Shown here: positions 1-7,972 of the stretch, piece after piece | Layout of the letters: each line of letters begins with the position of its first letter | How positions within the stretch are numbered: position 1 is the first letter of the stretch | Source: an uncultured Prevotella sp. | GTDB taxonomy: Bacteria; Bacteroidota; Bacteroidia; Bacteroidales; Bacteroidaceae | Length of the DNA stretch: 22,659 nt | Direction: 5' to 3' | Assembly (NCBI GenBank): GCA_900762125.1 | Contig: CAAFFL010000117.1 | Location: forward strand, 1-22,659 | Program-made: the position numbers and the translations under genes | The notes under the pieces: model-generated | The model's input: the letters and a program-made list of their open reading frames with translations, nothing else | Databases searched by the model: none | What the model was told of the DNA's origin: nothing

Positions 1-23
1 AAGCAGTTCGAAAACCAACAGAC

Positions 24-86
24 ATGGCAAAGGTAGCAATAAAATCTGAGAAGCTGACCACATTCGGTGGTATTTTTTCAATCATG
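24..86 (+). mobile_element. IS1380-family transposase N-terminal stump
   Basis: An ATG at 24 opens a 49-codon frame that stops at 171-173. Its first 21 residues (MAKVAIKSEKLTTFGGIFSI then M) match, from memory, the conserved N-terminus of Bacteroidota IS1380-family transposases (MAKxxIKSEKLTPFGGIFxxM). After about base 86 the resemblance ends, and the frame runs on through unrelated sequence into the tail of the antisense SGNH hydrolase gene. This is therefore a fossil fragment and not a working gene. The join between the element and the chromosome lies between about 86 and 143. Family assignment rests on a short match. Confidence 0.55.
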
Positions 87-142
87 AGTGCATTCTTTTT
101 GGTGTATCGCCATCTTCACTCGCTCTTGGCGCATGGTGTGCG

Positions 143-1321
143 CTATTTTCCCTTGATGCGCTGTGCGGCGTAGGTGCCCATGGCCTTATAGCCGGCGGCG
201 TTGGGATGCAGTGCGTCGGAAACATAGTCCGGCCGCAGCGCGAGCGGATCGGCAGGGTCACAGACGACGGGCTCGAAGTCGAGCACGCCGTCAGCCTCCT
301 GGTTCTGGCGTATCCATAGGTTCACCATCTGCCGCGCCAGTTCGTGGTCGGGGGTGAAATACTGTGAATTCTTGAATGGCGTGATGGTGCCCATCCACAC
401 CTTCATGCCCTGCTGATGCGCCTGACGGATGAAGGCGCGGTAGTGACGGATGAGTTGTGCGGCGGTCTCCGCGCCGTCGCGGCTGCCGCCGATGTCGTTG
501 GTGCCCATGAAGATGACGAGCGTCGTGACGCCCTGCTGTCCGAGAATGTCGCGGTCGAAGCGCTTCGCGGCCGGCTCGCTGAGGCCTCCTGCGATGACGC
601 AGTTGCCGCCGATGCCGAGGTTCAGCACGGCGGCCTTACCCTCCAGATGCTCGGCCAGGACGTCTGTCCAGCGGTCCTGATGGTTTGTGGTGCTGCCGCG
701 TCCGTCGGTGATGGAGTTGCCCAGCACGGCGATGCACGGCGTGCCATCCACGCGAGGCACCTCCACAGAGGCGAGGTTGTACCAGTGGTCAACGGTCTCC
801 GTGGTCTTGAACGTTGCCTTCGGCTTTGATACGCCCTCCATAATATAAGAGGTAGTACGGCTTCCGCGGTGCGAGGTGGCGTTCGCGGGTGTGCGGTCGC
901 CGTAGCAGATGGTCACCGCCAGGCGCTGCAATGGCCGGAGCCGATAACTCACCACGTCACTGTAACAGCGCTCGTGGGCATCGATGGTCACTGTGCGACG
1001 ACCGCCAAAAGTCAGATAGGTCGCAGTCTTCGCAACGATGTTGCTGCCTTCGGTGGCATCGGCGATGTAGACCGCCTTGATGTCGACAGGCGTGGGGCTC
1101 TGGATGTTCGACAGTTGCACACGGAGCTGGTCGCCACCCACGGAGATGTGGATGATCTCCCGCAGACTGCGGTTGCTCAGCGGTGCCTTGGGCATGTCCG
1201 TGGCCGTGGTGAACTCCATGGCCGAGGCCCAGGTGCCCATCCACTGCTGCTCGCCGCCTTGGCCGTAGGCCTTTGATAGCAGGGTGAGGGTGAGCGTCAA
1301 CAAGAATAAGAATCTTCTCAT
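143..1321 (-). CDS. Secreted SGNH/GDSL-family hydrolase (esterase-like)
   Basis: This 392-residue protein begins with a signal peptide (about residues 1-20, MRRFLFLLTLTLTLLSKAYG), so it should act in the periplasm or outside the cell. Residues ~25-190 look like a beta-rich accessory region, and the SGNH fold follows. The four family blocks are visible: block I AVLGNSITDG with nucleophile Ser203, block II GIGGN (236-240), block III MGTNDIG (272-278) and block V DALHP (369-373) with the Asp/His of the catalytic triad. Such enzymes usually cleave ester bonds, for example acetyl groups on polysaccharides, but the substrate cannot be read here. It starts 29 bases after the hypothetical gene at 1351-1632 on the same strand, so the two are probably co-transcribed. 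Its stop codon lies next to an IS1380-like fragment. Confidence 0.88.
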   Translation of the reverse strand: MRRFLFLLTLTLTLLSKAYGQGGEQQWMGTWASAMEFTTATDMPKAPLSNRSLREIIHISVGGDQLRVQLSNIQSPTPVDIKAVYIADATEGSNIVAKTATYLTFGGRRTVTIDAHERCYSDVVSYRLRPLQRLAVTICYGDRTPANATSHRGSRTTSYIMEGVSKPKATFKTTETVDHWYNLASVEVPRVDGTPCIAVLGNSITDGRGSTTNHQDRWTDVLAEHLEGKAAVLNLGIGGNCVIAGGLSEPAAKRFDRDILGQQGVTTLVIFMGTNDIGGSRDGAETAAQLIRHYRAFIRQAHQQGMKVWMGTITPFKNSQYFTPDHELARQMVNLWIRQNQEADGVLDFEPVVCDPADPLALRPDYVSDALHPNAAGYKAMGTYAAQRIKGK

Positions 1322-1350
1322 GATGTTTTTTGTAGCAATTGGTTAGGTGT

Positions 1351-1632
1351 TTATCCCACTGACCGATAGTATTTCTCTGCAAACTGGCGGATGGCGTCCT
1401 CGTTTGGCTCGTGGTTGCCGTCCTGGTCGTGGGTGATGAAGTTGTTGATATGGTAGATGTCGCAGCCCTGCACATTCTTCGGGTCGTCGATGACCACCTC
1501 TTGCAGGTCGGGCTGTACGGCGAGGCGGGCATTGGTGGGGTAGTCGGCAATGTGGCGGATGTACCGCCAGACGATGTCGGTGATGTTTCGGGCGAAGGCA
1601 CCGATGTCCTTGAACTTTTTGTATGTCATCAT
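1351..1632 (-). CDS. Hypothetical protein, 93 residues
   Basis: I do not recognise the family. The protein starts MMTYKKFKDIGAFARNI and ends AEKYYRSVG. It is soluble-looking, with no signal peptide or membrane segment, and carries aromatic and charged patches (DIVWRYIRHIADYPTNARLA, then DDPKNVQGCDIYHINNF). The frame is also open to an ATG at 1704, but I chose the ATG at 1632 because AAGGAAA sits just upstream of it as a plausible ribosome binding site and the extra 24 residues look like untranslated leader. It precedes the SGNH hydrolase by 29 bases on the same strand. No function is assigned. Confidence 0.6.
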   Translation of the reverse strand: MMTYKKFKDIGAFARNITDIVWRYIRHIADYPTNARLAVQPDLQEVVIDDPKNVQGCDIYHINNFITHDQDGNHEPNEDAIRQFAEKYYRSVG

Positions 1633-1763
1633 CTTGTTTCCTTTCTTTTTGATGGTTTCTACAAGATTAGACGCAACAATCTTCCCTTTGTTGCAAAGTG
1701 GCACAAAGGTTTAAGGTTTTTTGCCAGCTGTTGACAATTCTTTCAAACTGGCATGTCCAGTTC

Positions 1764-2414
1764 CTAAAAATTGTACCCCAGCCGCAGATAGATGCCCCAG
1801 TTGAAGTGGGTGTGTGGCAGATAGTCGCCCAGGTAGACATTGTCGATGTGGATGTGGCGCTTGTAGGCGTAGATGTCCATGTTCGAGGCGAAGTATCCCA
1901 GGGTGATGCTGCCGCCATTGTTTTCGAGTGCCACACCGGCTCTGCAGTTCCAGAACACCCAGTCGCCCCGGTTGCTCGAGAAGTCGCGGGCAATGTCGTA
2001 GCCAGCGTTGCCCAGATAGTCCACCTCCACGTGCCGGTCCGAGGCGAGCGTCACCAGCAGTCCGGGCTCTACATAGAGGTTGATGCCGGCGTCCTCGATG
2101 GAGAACAGTGTGGGCGTATTCAGATGGACGTAGGGGTTCAGTTGCAACCCCGTGGCGCGCTGACTGTTGTCCGACAGTATCCATGGCGAGATGCTGCTCC
2201 CTGCTGAGGGGTCGGCAATCGGGTCTCCCTGCACATCGATCTCGTCGGAATACTGATGATACATATTGGCACCCACTCCTGCACCAAACCACGGAAAGAT
2301 GCGCCGCATGTAAGAAAACTGAATCTCCCAGGCGACGTTGGAGTCCAATGCGCCTGAGAGTGATATCTGGTTAAGGTTTTCCGGCTCCTCCTCTTCCTGG
2401 CCATAGATGGCCAT
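1764..2414 (-). CDS. Small outer-membrane beta-barrel-like protein; signal peptide lies upstream of the first ATG
   Basis: From the only ATG (2414) the protein has 216 residues. It is rich in alternating aromatic/hydrophobic stretches and Gly/Asn turns and ends in RLGYNF, the terminal Phe typical of outer-membrane barrels. In-frame codons upstream of that ATG (to 2462) encode YKNPKILCIILSLLP, which joins MAIYGQ to give a convincing signal peptide. No ATG, GTG or TTG exists in that stretch, and a TAA closes the frame at 2466-2468. Either a non-standard start is used (ATA at 2444 or CTA at 2462), or the start codon has been lost by mutation or sequencing error and the gene is decaying. The barrel assignment is inferred from composition and the C-terminus only. 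Confidence 0.6.
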   Translation of the reverse strand: MAIYGQEEEEPENLNQISLSGALDSNVAWEIQFSYMRRIFPWFGAGVGANMYHQYSDEIDVQGDPIADPSAGSSISPWILSDNSQRATGLQLNPYVHLNTPTLFSIEDAGINLYVEPGLLVTLASDRHVEVDYLGNAGYDIARDFSSNRGDWVFWNCRAGVALENNGGSITLGYFASNMDIYAYKRHIHIDNVYLGDYLPHTHFNWGIYLRLGYNF

Positions 2415-2526
2415 AGGGAGGAGGCTTAAGATGATGCATAATATTTTGGGATTTTTGTATAGACTTTAAAATGAGTTTTGTAGCCCTATCTAGTCAATCC
2501 CAGAGTGTAGTTCTTAATGTGATGAT

Positions 2527-3012
2527 TTAAAGTATCAGTTGCATGTCGATGTCTCCGAGCCATCGACCGAACTTCATGCCGACCTCGGTGAAATGGCTTA
2601 CGGGACGGAAGCCCATGCGCTGGTGCATGCGTATGGACGCCTCGTTCTCGTCGGTGATGTCGGCGATGAGGACGTGGGCGCCTCGGCTTCGGCATTCGTC
2701 GATGAGTGCCTGGTTGAGCTCGGTGCCCAGACCATGGCCAACGGCATCGTGGGCGATGTAGATGGTTGTCTCCCAGGTGCGACAGTATGCCGACTTCTGT
2801 TTCCATGGGTGGGCATAGCAGTAGCCCACGATGCGGCCACTGGCCTCGCTGACGAGGTAGGGGCAGCCCGCTTGAAGGATGCTGCGCATCAGCTGGAGCA
2901 TCTCCGCCTCAGTGGTGGGATGCTCCTCGAAGTTGGCAGTGGAGTGCAGAATGTAATAGTTGCAGATGTCGGTGATCTGCGGGATGTCTGTTTCGTTAGC
3001 CTTGCGTACCAT
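2527..3012 (-). CDS. GNAT N-acetyltransferase, phosphinothricin/methionine-sulfone acetyltransferase-like
   Basis: This 161-residue single-domain GNAT protein would transfer acetyl from acetyl-CoA to a small amine. The layout matches the PAT/MnaT (YncA) subfamily: N-terminal VRKANETDIPQITDICNYYI, RIVGYCYAHPW (60-70), WETTIYI (80-86) with Glu81, the CoA-binding VGHGLGTEL (91-99), DENEASIRMHQRMGF (121-135) and the C-terminal VGMKFGRWLGDIDMQ (144-158). The usual R-G-x-G-x-G/A loop is V-G-H-G-L-G here. Family members acetylate phosphinothricin, methionine sulfone or related analogues; which one applies here is not determinable. It begins 9 bases after the AAA-like gene on the same strand, suggesting one transcript with it. 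Confidence 0.85.
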   Translation of the reverse strand: MVRKANETDIPQITDICNYYILHSTANFEEHPTTEAEMLQLMRSILQAGCPYLVSEASGRIVGYCYAHPWKQKSAYCRTWETTIYIAHDAVGHGLGTELNQALIDECRSRGAHVLIADITDENEASIRMHQRMGFRPVSHFTEVGMKFGRWLGDIDMQLIL

Positions 3013-3021
3013 GTTCTTTCT

Positions 3022-4614
3022 TTATGCTTCCTCGCATGCCCAGTCGCCCACGGTGCCCGTCTCGGAGGAGAAGGAGCAGCCTATCTTGTAGACTTTGCGG
3101 TGGTCGGCGGCATACTCGCGCGCATAGCCCTTCTCGTTGATTTGCGCCATTGCCTCGACAGCTGGGCGGTCGAGTTTGTACTCGAAGATATAGACGTAGT
3201 CTTTGGTCTCAATGATGCAGTCGGCGCGTCCCTGGCTTTGCTCCTTCTCGATATAGACGGTGTAGCAACTGATCATGTGCATCAGCAGGTATACGGTGTA
3301 CTGGAAGTAGCGCTCCTTCTCCCGCTCGTTCTCCTTACGGCGCGCGGTGTAGGGAATGCTGGCCAGGAAGGAGGTAAGCAGCGTGCGGTATTCTTCCGGC
3401 TTGCCCTTTCTCAGCGCCTTTTGTGCTTGTATTAGCCACGACGCGGGGCTTTCCTTCGATTTGAGATAATCGGCTGCCAGCAACACAGTGAATCCTTTTT
3501 TCACTTCGTTGTTTGGCAAATCGAGCCGATAGGTCTGATCTTCGGAGTCAAAGTCCTTGATGGTGAGATAGCCGCTCTGATAGATCATGGGCAGAGTCTG
3601 TTCAATGTCCGCCTTGTAGTCGATGAACTGGGATACATCATAATATTTCCCAACCAGTTCATTGAGGTTCTCCTGTGTATGGTTGAGCAAACGGATGAGA
3701 TAGGTGGGCGTCCCGCTTTGGAACCAATAGCTGTTCAACTGCTGATTGGTAAACGCCTTAAGCAGGCTAAACGGATTGTAGATGTCTGTCATTCCATTGC
3801 TGAAGTGATAGCCATCGTACATTCGTTTCAGATTCTTGGTCATCTCCTCATCACTGAGTCGTTGAGACTCTGCCAGCTCGTGGATGGAGTCTTTGAAAAC
3901 GGTCGTCAGTTCCTTGTCGGTGATACCGCACAGCGCGTCATACTGTGGTAGCATGCTCAGATCGTTGGGCTGGTTGAAACCGCTGAAGACGCTTACCTGT
4001 GAGAACTTCGTCACGCCCGTGAGCAACACGAACTGCAGGTCGGCATCCGCCTTCTTGAACACGGAGTAGAAGCCCTTGAGGATGTTGCGGTTGTTATCTT
4101 CAAGCGCAATGTCGTTCTCCCCAACACGAGCCCTCATGCCACTGTCGAGCACGTCGAGCATGGGCTTGTCGTATTCGTCCACTAAAACCACACAACGTTG
4201 CCCCGTTTGCTCATGTGCTTTTTGCAGCACGTATGCAAAGCGGTCGCCGATGGTCGTCAGCAAGGGGCTCGATCCATACTTCTGCTCCCATGTCCGCACA
4301 TAACCTTCAAGGGTATCTTGCAAAGCATCCTTGTCCGTGAAGTCATTGCCATTGAAGTCGATCAGGAATACAGGGTACAGCTTCCACTCTTTCTCCATTG
4401 AGGCAATCTTCAGTCCTTCGAAGAGTTCCTTTCGCCCTTCGAAGTAGCTCTTCAGCGTAGAGATCAATAGCGATTTGCCAAAACGGCGCGGGCGGCTGAG
4501 GAAGTAAATCTTGCCTTTAGTCACCAAATCGAAGATCAAGTCAGTCTTGTCGACATACACATATCCGTCTTCACGGATTTGCTCAAACGTCTGTATTCCT
4601 ACGGGGTATTTCAT
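3022..4614 (-). CDS. AAA-ATPase-like protein with C-terminal PD-(D/E)XK nuclease domain
   Basis: This 530-residue protein has the two-part layout of the AAA-ATPase_like / PDDEXK_9 (DUF1703) family that is expanded in Prevotella, Bacteroides and Porphyromonas. The N-terminus reads YPVGIQTFEQIREDGYVYVD, followed by a P-loop variant RPRRFGKSLL (41-50), a Walker B-like CVVLVDEYDKPM (141-152), a TGVTKFSQVSVFSG segment (199-212) and YDGYHF (266-271). The C-terminal nuclease-like core is visible as GRADCIIET (462-470) with Asp465, then FEYKLD (477-482) with Glu478 and Lys480. The biological role of the family is not established; mobile-element or defence functions have been suggested. The gene sits between murF (30 bases upstream) and the acetyltransferase gene (9 bases downstream). 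Confidence 0.88.
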   Translation of the reverse strand: MKYPVGIQTFEQIREDGYVYVDKTDLIFDLVTKGKIYFLSRPRRFGKSLLISTLKSYFEGRKELFEGLKIASMEKEWKLYPVFLIDFNGNDFTDKDALQDTLEGYVRTWEQKYGSSPLLTTIGDRFAYVLQKAHEQTGQRCVVLVDEYDKPMLDVLDSGMRARVGENDIALEDNNRNILKGFYSVFKKADADLQFVLLTGVTKFSQVSVFSGFNQPNDLSMLPQYDALCGITDKELTTVFKDSIHELAESQRLSDEEMTKNLKRMYDGYHFSNGMTDIYNPFSLLKAFTNQQLNSYWFQSGTPTYLIRLLNHTQENLNELVGKYYDVSQFIDYKADIEQTLPMIYQSGYLTIKDFDSEDQTYRLDLPNNEVKKGFTVLLAADYLKSKESPASWLIQAQKALRKGKPEEYRTLLTSFLASIPYTARRKENEREKERYFQYTVYLLMHMISCYTVYIEKEQSQGRADCIIETKDYVYIFEYKLDRPAVEAMAQINEKGYAREYAADHRKVYKIGCSFSSETGTVGDWACEEA

Positions 4615-4644
4615 ATTTGCAAGGTAAGCTTATCTCTTGAGAGT

Positions 4645-5952
4645 TTACAGCAGTTCCGGCAGTTCGAAGAGGCGGATGCCATTGGAGCCCTTCACGAGGA
4701 TGTAGTAACCCTCGGGCTGCTCGGCGGCGATGGCGGTCTTCACCTCGTCGACGTCGTGGAACTTGCGGAAGTCGCAGCGCGTCTTCATGAACTCCTCGCC
4801 GACGAGCCACACCTTATTTATATGGCAGTCGGCCAACTGGTCCACCACCTTCTGGTGCTCCTCGGCAGAGACGTCGCCGAGTTCGCGCATGTCACCGAGG
4901 ATGGCCATCTTCGGCGTGACGTCCATCAGTCGGAAGTTCTCCAAGGCTGCCGCCATCGATGACGGATTGGCGTTGTAGGCATCCACCACCAGTTTGTTCT
5001 TTGCGGTGATGGTCAGCTGCGAGCGGTTGTTGCTCGGGGTGTAGCTCTCCAGTGCGTGGTTGATCTGCAAGGGATCGACACCGAAGTGGAGGCCGACGGT
5101 GATGGCGGCGAGCATGTTGTCGATGTTGTAGGCACCGATGAGGTGACTTTGAACTTTGAACTTTGAACTTTGAACTTTATCGTCCCACCACTCAAACTCG
5201 AGGAACGGCGCGCAACGGACGACGCGTCCACAGACGTTGGCTGTCTCGTCCTGACCGTAGGTGATGAGGCGGTTGATGTCGCGCTGCTGCACCATCTCCA
5301 CGAGGTGTTCGTTGCTCTCGTTGAGGAACACCAGTCCGTCGTGGGCGGCGAGGAAGTCGTAGAGCTCGCCCTTGGTCCGCTTTACGCCCTCAAACGAGCC
5401 AAAGCCCAGCAGGTGCGCACGACCCACATTCGTGATGAGGCCGCATGTCGGCTCGACATAGGTGACGAGCTTCTCGATGTCGCCGGGGTGGGAGGCGCCC
5501 ATCTCCACGACGGCAATCTCGTGCTCGGGCGCCAGGCGCAGCAGCGTCTTTGGCACGCCGACGTCGTTGTTGAAGTTGCCCTCAGTGTGCATGACGCGGT
5601 ACTTCTCACTGAGCACGGCGGAGACGAGCTCCTTCGTCGTCGTCTTGCCATTGGTGCCGGTGATGCCGATGACGGGGATGCGGAACTGGCGGCGGTGCTC
5701 GCGCGCCAGCTCCTTGAAGGTCAGGAGGCAGTCGTCGACGAGGATGATGCGGCTGTCCGCAGGGTCGGCATACTCCGCCTCGTCGACGATGGCGTAGGCG
5801 CAGCCCTTCTCCAGGGCACTCTTGGCAAACTTGTTACCGTCGAACGACGCACCCTTCAGGGCGATGAAGATGGAGCCGGCAGGGCAGTCGCGGCTGTCGG
5901 TGGTCACCGTGGGGTGTGCTTTATAGATGTCGTAAAGCTGATTGATGTCCAT
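4645..5952 (-). CDS. murF: UDP-N-acetylmuramoyl-tripeptide--D-alanyl-D-alanine ligase
   Basis: MurF adds D-Ala-D-Ala to UDP-MurNAc-tripeptide in the cytoplasm, the last soluble step of the peptidoglycan precursor. The 435-residue length is normal. Seen in sequence: N-terminal substrate-binding TTDSRDCPAGSIFIALKG (17-34), P-loop GITGTNGKTT (96-105), MGASHPGDI (151-159), the nucleotide-contact segment HLIGAYNIDN (270-279) and DAYNANPSSM (324-333). An oddity is residues ~258-269 (DKVQSSKFKVQS), encoded by a run of a 7-base repeat lying in a loop just before the conserved LIGAYN. The repeat run is 33 bases long, so the frame is kept. The gene is divergent from the lactate permease gene and probably heads a minus-strand transcript including the two genes that follow it. 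Confidence 0.95.
   Translation of the reverse strand: MDINQLYDIYKAHPTVTTDSRDCPAGSIFIALKGASFDGNKFAKSALEKGCAYAIVDEAEYADPADSRIILVDDCLLTFKELAREHRRQFRIPVIGITGTNGKTTTKELVSAVLSEKYRVMHTEGNFNNDVGVPKTLLRLAPEHEIAVVEMGASHPGDIEKLVTYVEPTCGLITNVGRAHLLGFGSFEGVKRTKGELYDFLAAHDGLVFLNESNEHLVEMVQQRDINRLITYGQDETANVCGRVVRCAPFLEFEWWDDKVQSSKFKVQSHLIGAYNIDNMLAAITVGLHFGVDPLQINHALESYTPSNNRSQLTITAKNKLVVDAYNANPSSMAAALENFRLMDVTPKMAILGDMRELGDVSAEEHQKVVDQLADCHINKVWLVGEEFMKTRCDFRKFHDVDEVKTAIAAEQPEGYYILVKGSNGIRLFELPELL
5146..5178 (+). repeat. Tandem heptanucleotide repeat (ACTTTGA)x4.7 inside murF
   Basis: Four perfect copies of ACTTTGA followed by ACTTT lie within murF, read as AAGTTCA units on the coding strand. Total length is 33 bases, so the reading frame is preserved only at this copy number or at changes of three units. 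The encoded peptide is a low-complexity K-V-Q-S-S-K-F-K-V-Q-S tract. Confidence 0.95.
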
Positions 5953-5976
5953 TGCTAAAGAATTAAATGTTGGTTA

Positions 5977-5992
5977 CAAAAGTACAAAAATA
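5977..5992 (-). promoter_or_regulatory. Candidate -7 elements of the murF promoter
   Basis: On the minus strand two adjacent matches to the Bacteroidota -7 consensus TAnnTTTG are present: TATTTTTG (5985-5992) and TACTTTTG (5977-5984), 25-40 bases before the murF ATG. No good TTTG -33 box is seen at the usual 19-21 base spacing, so the call rests on the -7 motif and position in a divergent intergenic gap. Confidence 0.45.
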
Positions 5993-5999
5993 TCTCGTC

Positions 6000-6035
6000 T
6001 TTGCTTGCATGCTAAGGAAAAAATAGTTATTTTTG
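6000..6035 (+). promoter_or_regulatory. Candidate promoter of the lactate permease gene
   Basis: A perfect TAnnTTTG match (TATTTTTG, 6028-6035) lies 58 bases before the permease ATG. A TTTG occurs at 6000-6003, but the 24-base spacing is longer than the usual 19-21, so the -33 box is doubtful. The 141-base gap between divergent murF and lctP otherwise holds only AT-rich sequence. Confidence 0.45.
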
Positions 6036-6093
6036 TACGGTTAATGCCGATAGGCTAACAATCCCTCAATCTGATCAACCAAATCGTTCGACT

Positions 6094-7650
6094 ATGTCAG
6101 CAATCATCTCCGCCATTCCTATCCTGCTGCTCTTCGTCTTGATGCTCGGCTTCAAGATGGCGGGGCACAAAAGCGCACTCGTCACCTTCGTCGTCACCAT
6201 CCTCCTGGCACTCTTCGTCGCGCCGGCGCTGGACATGATTCCCGAGCAGCTCGTTACGGCCAACATCTATGGCCTTGTCGGCTGGAGCTTCGTCGAGGGC
6301 GTCCTCAAGGCCGTCTTCCCCATCCTGCTCATCATCCTCATGGCCATCTACAGCTATAACATCTTGGTGGAGAGCAAGGCCATCAACGTCATCAAGGACC
6401 AGTTTACGTCCATCAGCGACGAGCGTGGCGTCATCGTCCTCATCCTCGTCTGGGGCTTCGGCGGACTGCTGGAGGGCATGGCCGGCTTCGGTACCGCCGT
6501 CGCTATCCCCGCTGCCATCCTCATCGGCCTGGGCTTCAAGCCGATGTTCTCCGCTCTCGTGGCACTCCTGGCCAACACCGTGCCGACGGTCTTTGGCGCT
6601 GTCGGTGTGCCGGTGACGACGCTCTGCAACGAGATCACGCCGGGTGGCGCCGCGCCGTTGGCCGTCGTCAGCGAGGTGGCGCAGAACGCCATCATCCAGC
6701 TCTCGGCACTGTTCTTCATTCTGCCGTTCGTCATCCTGATGCTCACGGACAAGAAGGCCTGGCTGAAGAATCTGCTGCTGACCCTCTGGACGGGTGCCAT
6801 CTCCCTGGGCGTACAGTTCGTCTGCGCACGCTACCTCGGTGCTGAGACGCCCGCCATCATCGGCTCCCTCGCTGCCATCCTCGCCATCATCCTCTACACG
6901 AAGCTCTTTGGAAAGAAAGGTGCAACGACCACGGAGAAGAAGCACTACACGCTGGCCGAGTCGTTCCGTGCCTGGAGCGTATACCTCTTTATATTAGTGT
7001 TCATCCTCGTCAGCGGTGCCCTCTGTCCGCCCGTCAACGACTTCCTCAAGACGCACCTCGTCTCAAAGATTGCCCTGCCCGTCATCGGCTCGACGTTTAA
7101 GTTTGGGTGGATCTGTAACGCTGGCCTGATGCTCTTCCTCGGCGCCACCATCGGCGGTCTCATCCAAGGCCAGAGCATTAAGCAACTGATGGTCATCCTC
7201 GCTCGCACCGTCGTGAATCTCAAGAACACCATCATCACCATCGTCTGCCTCATCTCGCTGGCGTCGGTGATGAACTATAGTGGCATGATCTCCGCCATCG
7301 CTACGGGCCTCGTCGCCGTCACCGGCTCGGCCTATCCGCTCGTAGCTCCGCTCATCGGCGCCATCGGCACGTTTGTCACGGGCTCCGACACCTCGTCGAA
7401 CATCCTCTTCGCCAAGCTGCAGGCCAATGTCGCCGCACAGCTGGGCCTCGACCCGACGCAGACCAACTGGCTCGTGGCAGCGAATACCACGGGTGCTTCG
7501 GGCGGTAAGATGATCAGTCCGCAGAGCATCGCCGTGGCTACTGCCGCCTGCGACATGCAGGGCAAGGACGGTGCCATCCTCAAGTCCTCCATCCCTTACG
7601 CCCTGCTCTATGTGGTCATCAGCGGACTGGTGGTATACTTTGGATTATAG
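6094..7650 (+). CDS. lctP: L-lactate permease (LctP family)
   Basis: This 518-residue polytopic membrane protein belongs to the LctP family (TC 2.A.14), which takes up lactate, and in some members glycolate, with protons across the inner membrane. Hydrophobic segments run throughout (for example 3-20, 27-48, 72-92, 112-128, 133-148). Family signatures seen are GFGGLLEGMAGFGTAVAIPA (121-140) followed by AILIGLGFKP, and FVTGSDTSSNILFAKLQ (427-443), with TTGASGGKMISPQS (465-478) near the end. It ends 16 bases before the DUF6922-like gene, so read-through into the following genes is possible. No lactate-oxidation genes (lutABC or lldD) are nearby, but pta-ackA lies about 2.7 kb downstream on the same strand. 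LctP paralogues can differ in substrate, so lactate is the family default. Confidence 0.9.
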   Translation: MSAIISAIPILLLFVLMLGFKMAGHKSALVTFVVTILLALFVAPALDMIPEQLVTANIYGLVGWSFVEGVLKAVFPILLIILMAIYSYNILVESKAINVIKDQFTSISDERGVIVLILVWGFGGLLEGMAGFGTAVAIPAAILIGLGFKPMFSALVALLANTVPTVFGAVGVPVTTLCNEITPGGAAPLAVVSEVAQNAIIQLSALFFILPFVILMLTDKKAWLKNLLLTLWTGAISLGVQFVCARYLGAETPAIIGSLAAILAIILYTKLFGKKGATTTEKKHYTLAESFRAWSVYLFILVFILVSGALCPPVNDFLKTHLVSKIALPVIGSTFKFGWICNAGLMLFLGATIGGLIQGQSIKQLMVILARTVVNLKNTIITIVCLISLASVMNYSGMISAIATGLVAVTGSAYPLVAPLIGAIGTFVTGSDTSSNILFAKLQANVAAQLGLDPTQTNWLVAANTTGASGGKMISPQSIAVATAACDMQGKDGAILKSSIPYALLYVVISGLVVYFGL

Positions 7651-7666
7651 ATTTCAACTTCTGTTT

Positions 7667-7972
7667 ATGACAAGTCAGGAATGCATAAGTAAATTGTCAT
7701 CCTATCTATTTTGGGATGTTGATATGGCTGATGCCGATTTGGATAAGTACCCCGCATTCTTCATACAAAAAGTATTGGAGCGGGGTACGATGAATGATTG
7801 GCGGATAATACGATCGTATTTTGGCGTAAGCAAAATAGCGGCTTACTGTCAAACACTTCGCTCTCTCAATCCAATTTGCCTATCCTTTATTTGTGCTATT
7901 TCAAATACAAAGAAAGAAGATTACCGATGCTGGAAACTTGCACAATCTTACCCCACACTCTGGAACTCTTAA
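7667..7972 (+). CDS. DUF6922-like small protein, putative antitoxin of the following nucleotidyltransferase
   Basis: This 101-residue protein starts MTSQECISKLSSYLFWDVD. The LFWDVD (14-19), LDKYPAFFIQKVLERGTMND (25-44) and YRCWK (86-90) segments resemble, from memory, the DUF6922 proteins that commonly precede AbiEii-type nucleotidyltransferases in Bacteroidota. The frame is also open farther upstream, inside the permease gene, but the ATG at 7667 gives the family-like N-terminus. It overlaps the next gene by 46 bases, a tight coupling typical of toxin-antitoxin pairs. Base composition is visibly more AT-rich than the flanking permease and folP genes, suggesting horizontal acquisition. Antitoxin function is inferred from context only. 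Confidence 0.65.
   Translation: MTSQECISKLSSYLFWDVDMADADLDKYPAFFIQKVLERGTMNDWRIIRSYFGVSKIAAYCQTLRSLNPICLSFICAISNTKKEDYRCWKLAQSYPTLWNS

Noticed and set aside
1633..1704. Longer version of the 93-residue hypothetical protein starting at 1704
   Set aside because: The ATG at 1632 has a nearby AAGGAAA, and the extra 24 residues look like untranslated leader.
5146..5178. CRISPR-like repeat interpretation of the 7-base repeats
   Set aside because: The units are contiguous, with no spacers, and lie in a coding frame.
7571..7666. Upstream start for the DUF6922-like gene inside lctP
   Set aside because: The extra residues are the out-of-frame lctP 3' end (Ser/Pro-rich) and do not resemble the family; the ATG at 7667 gives the expected N-terminus.
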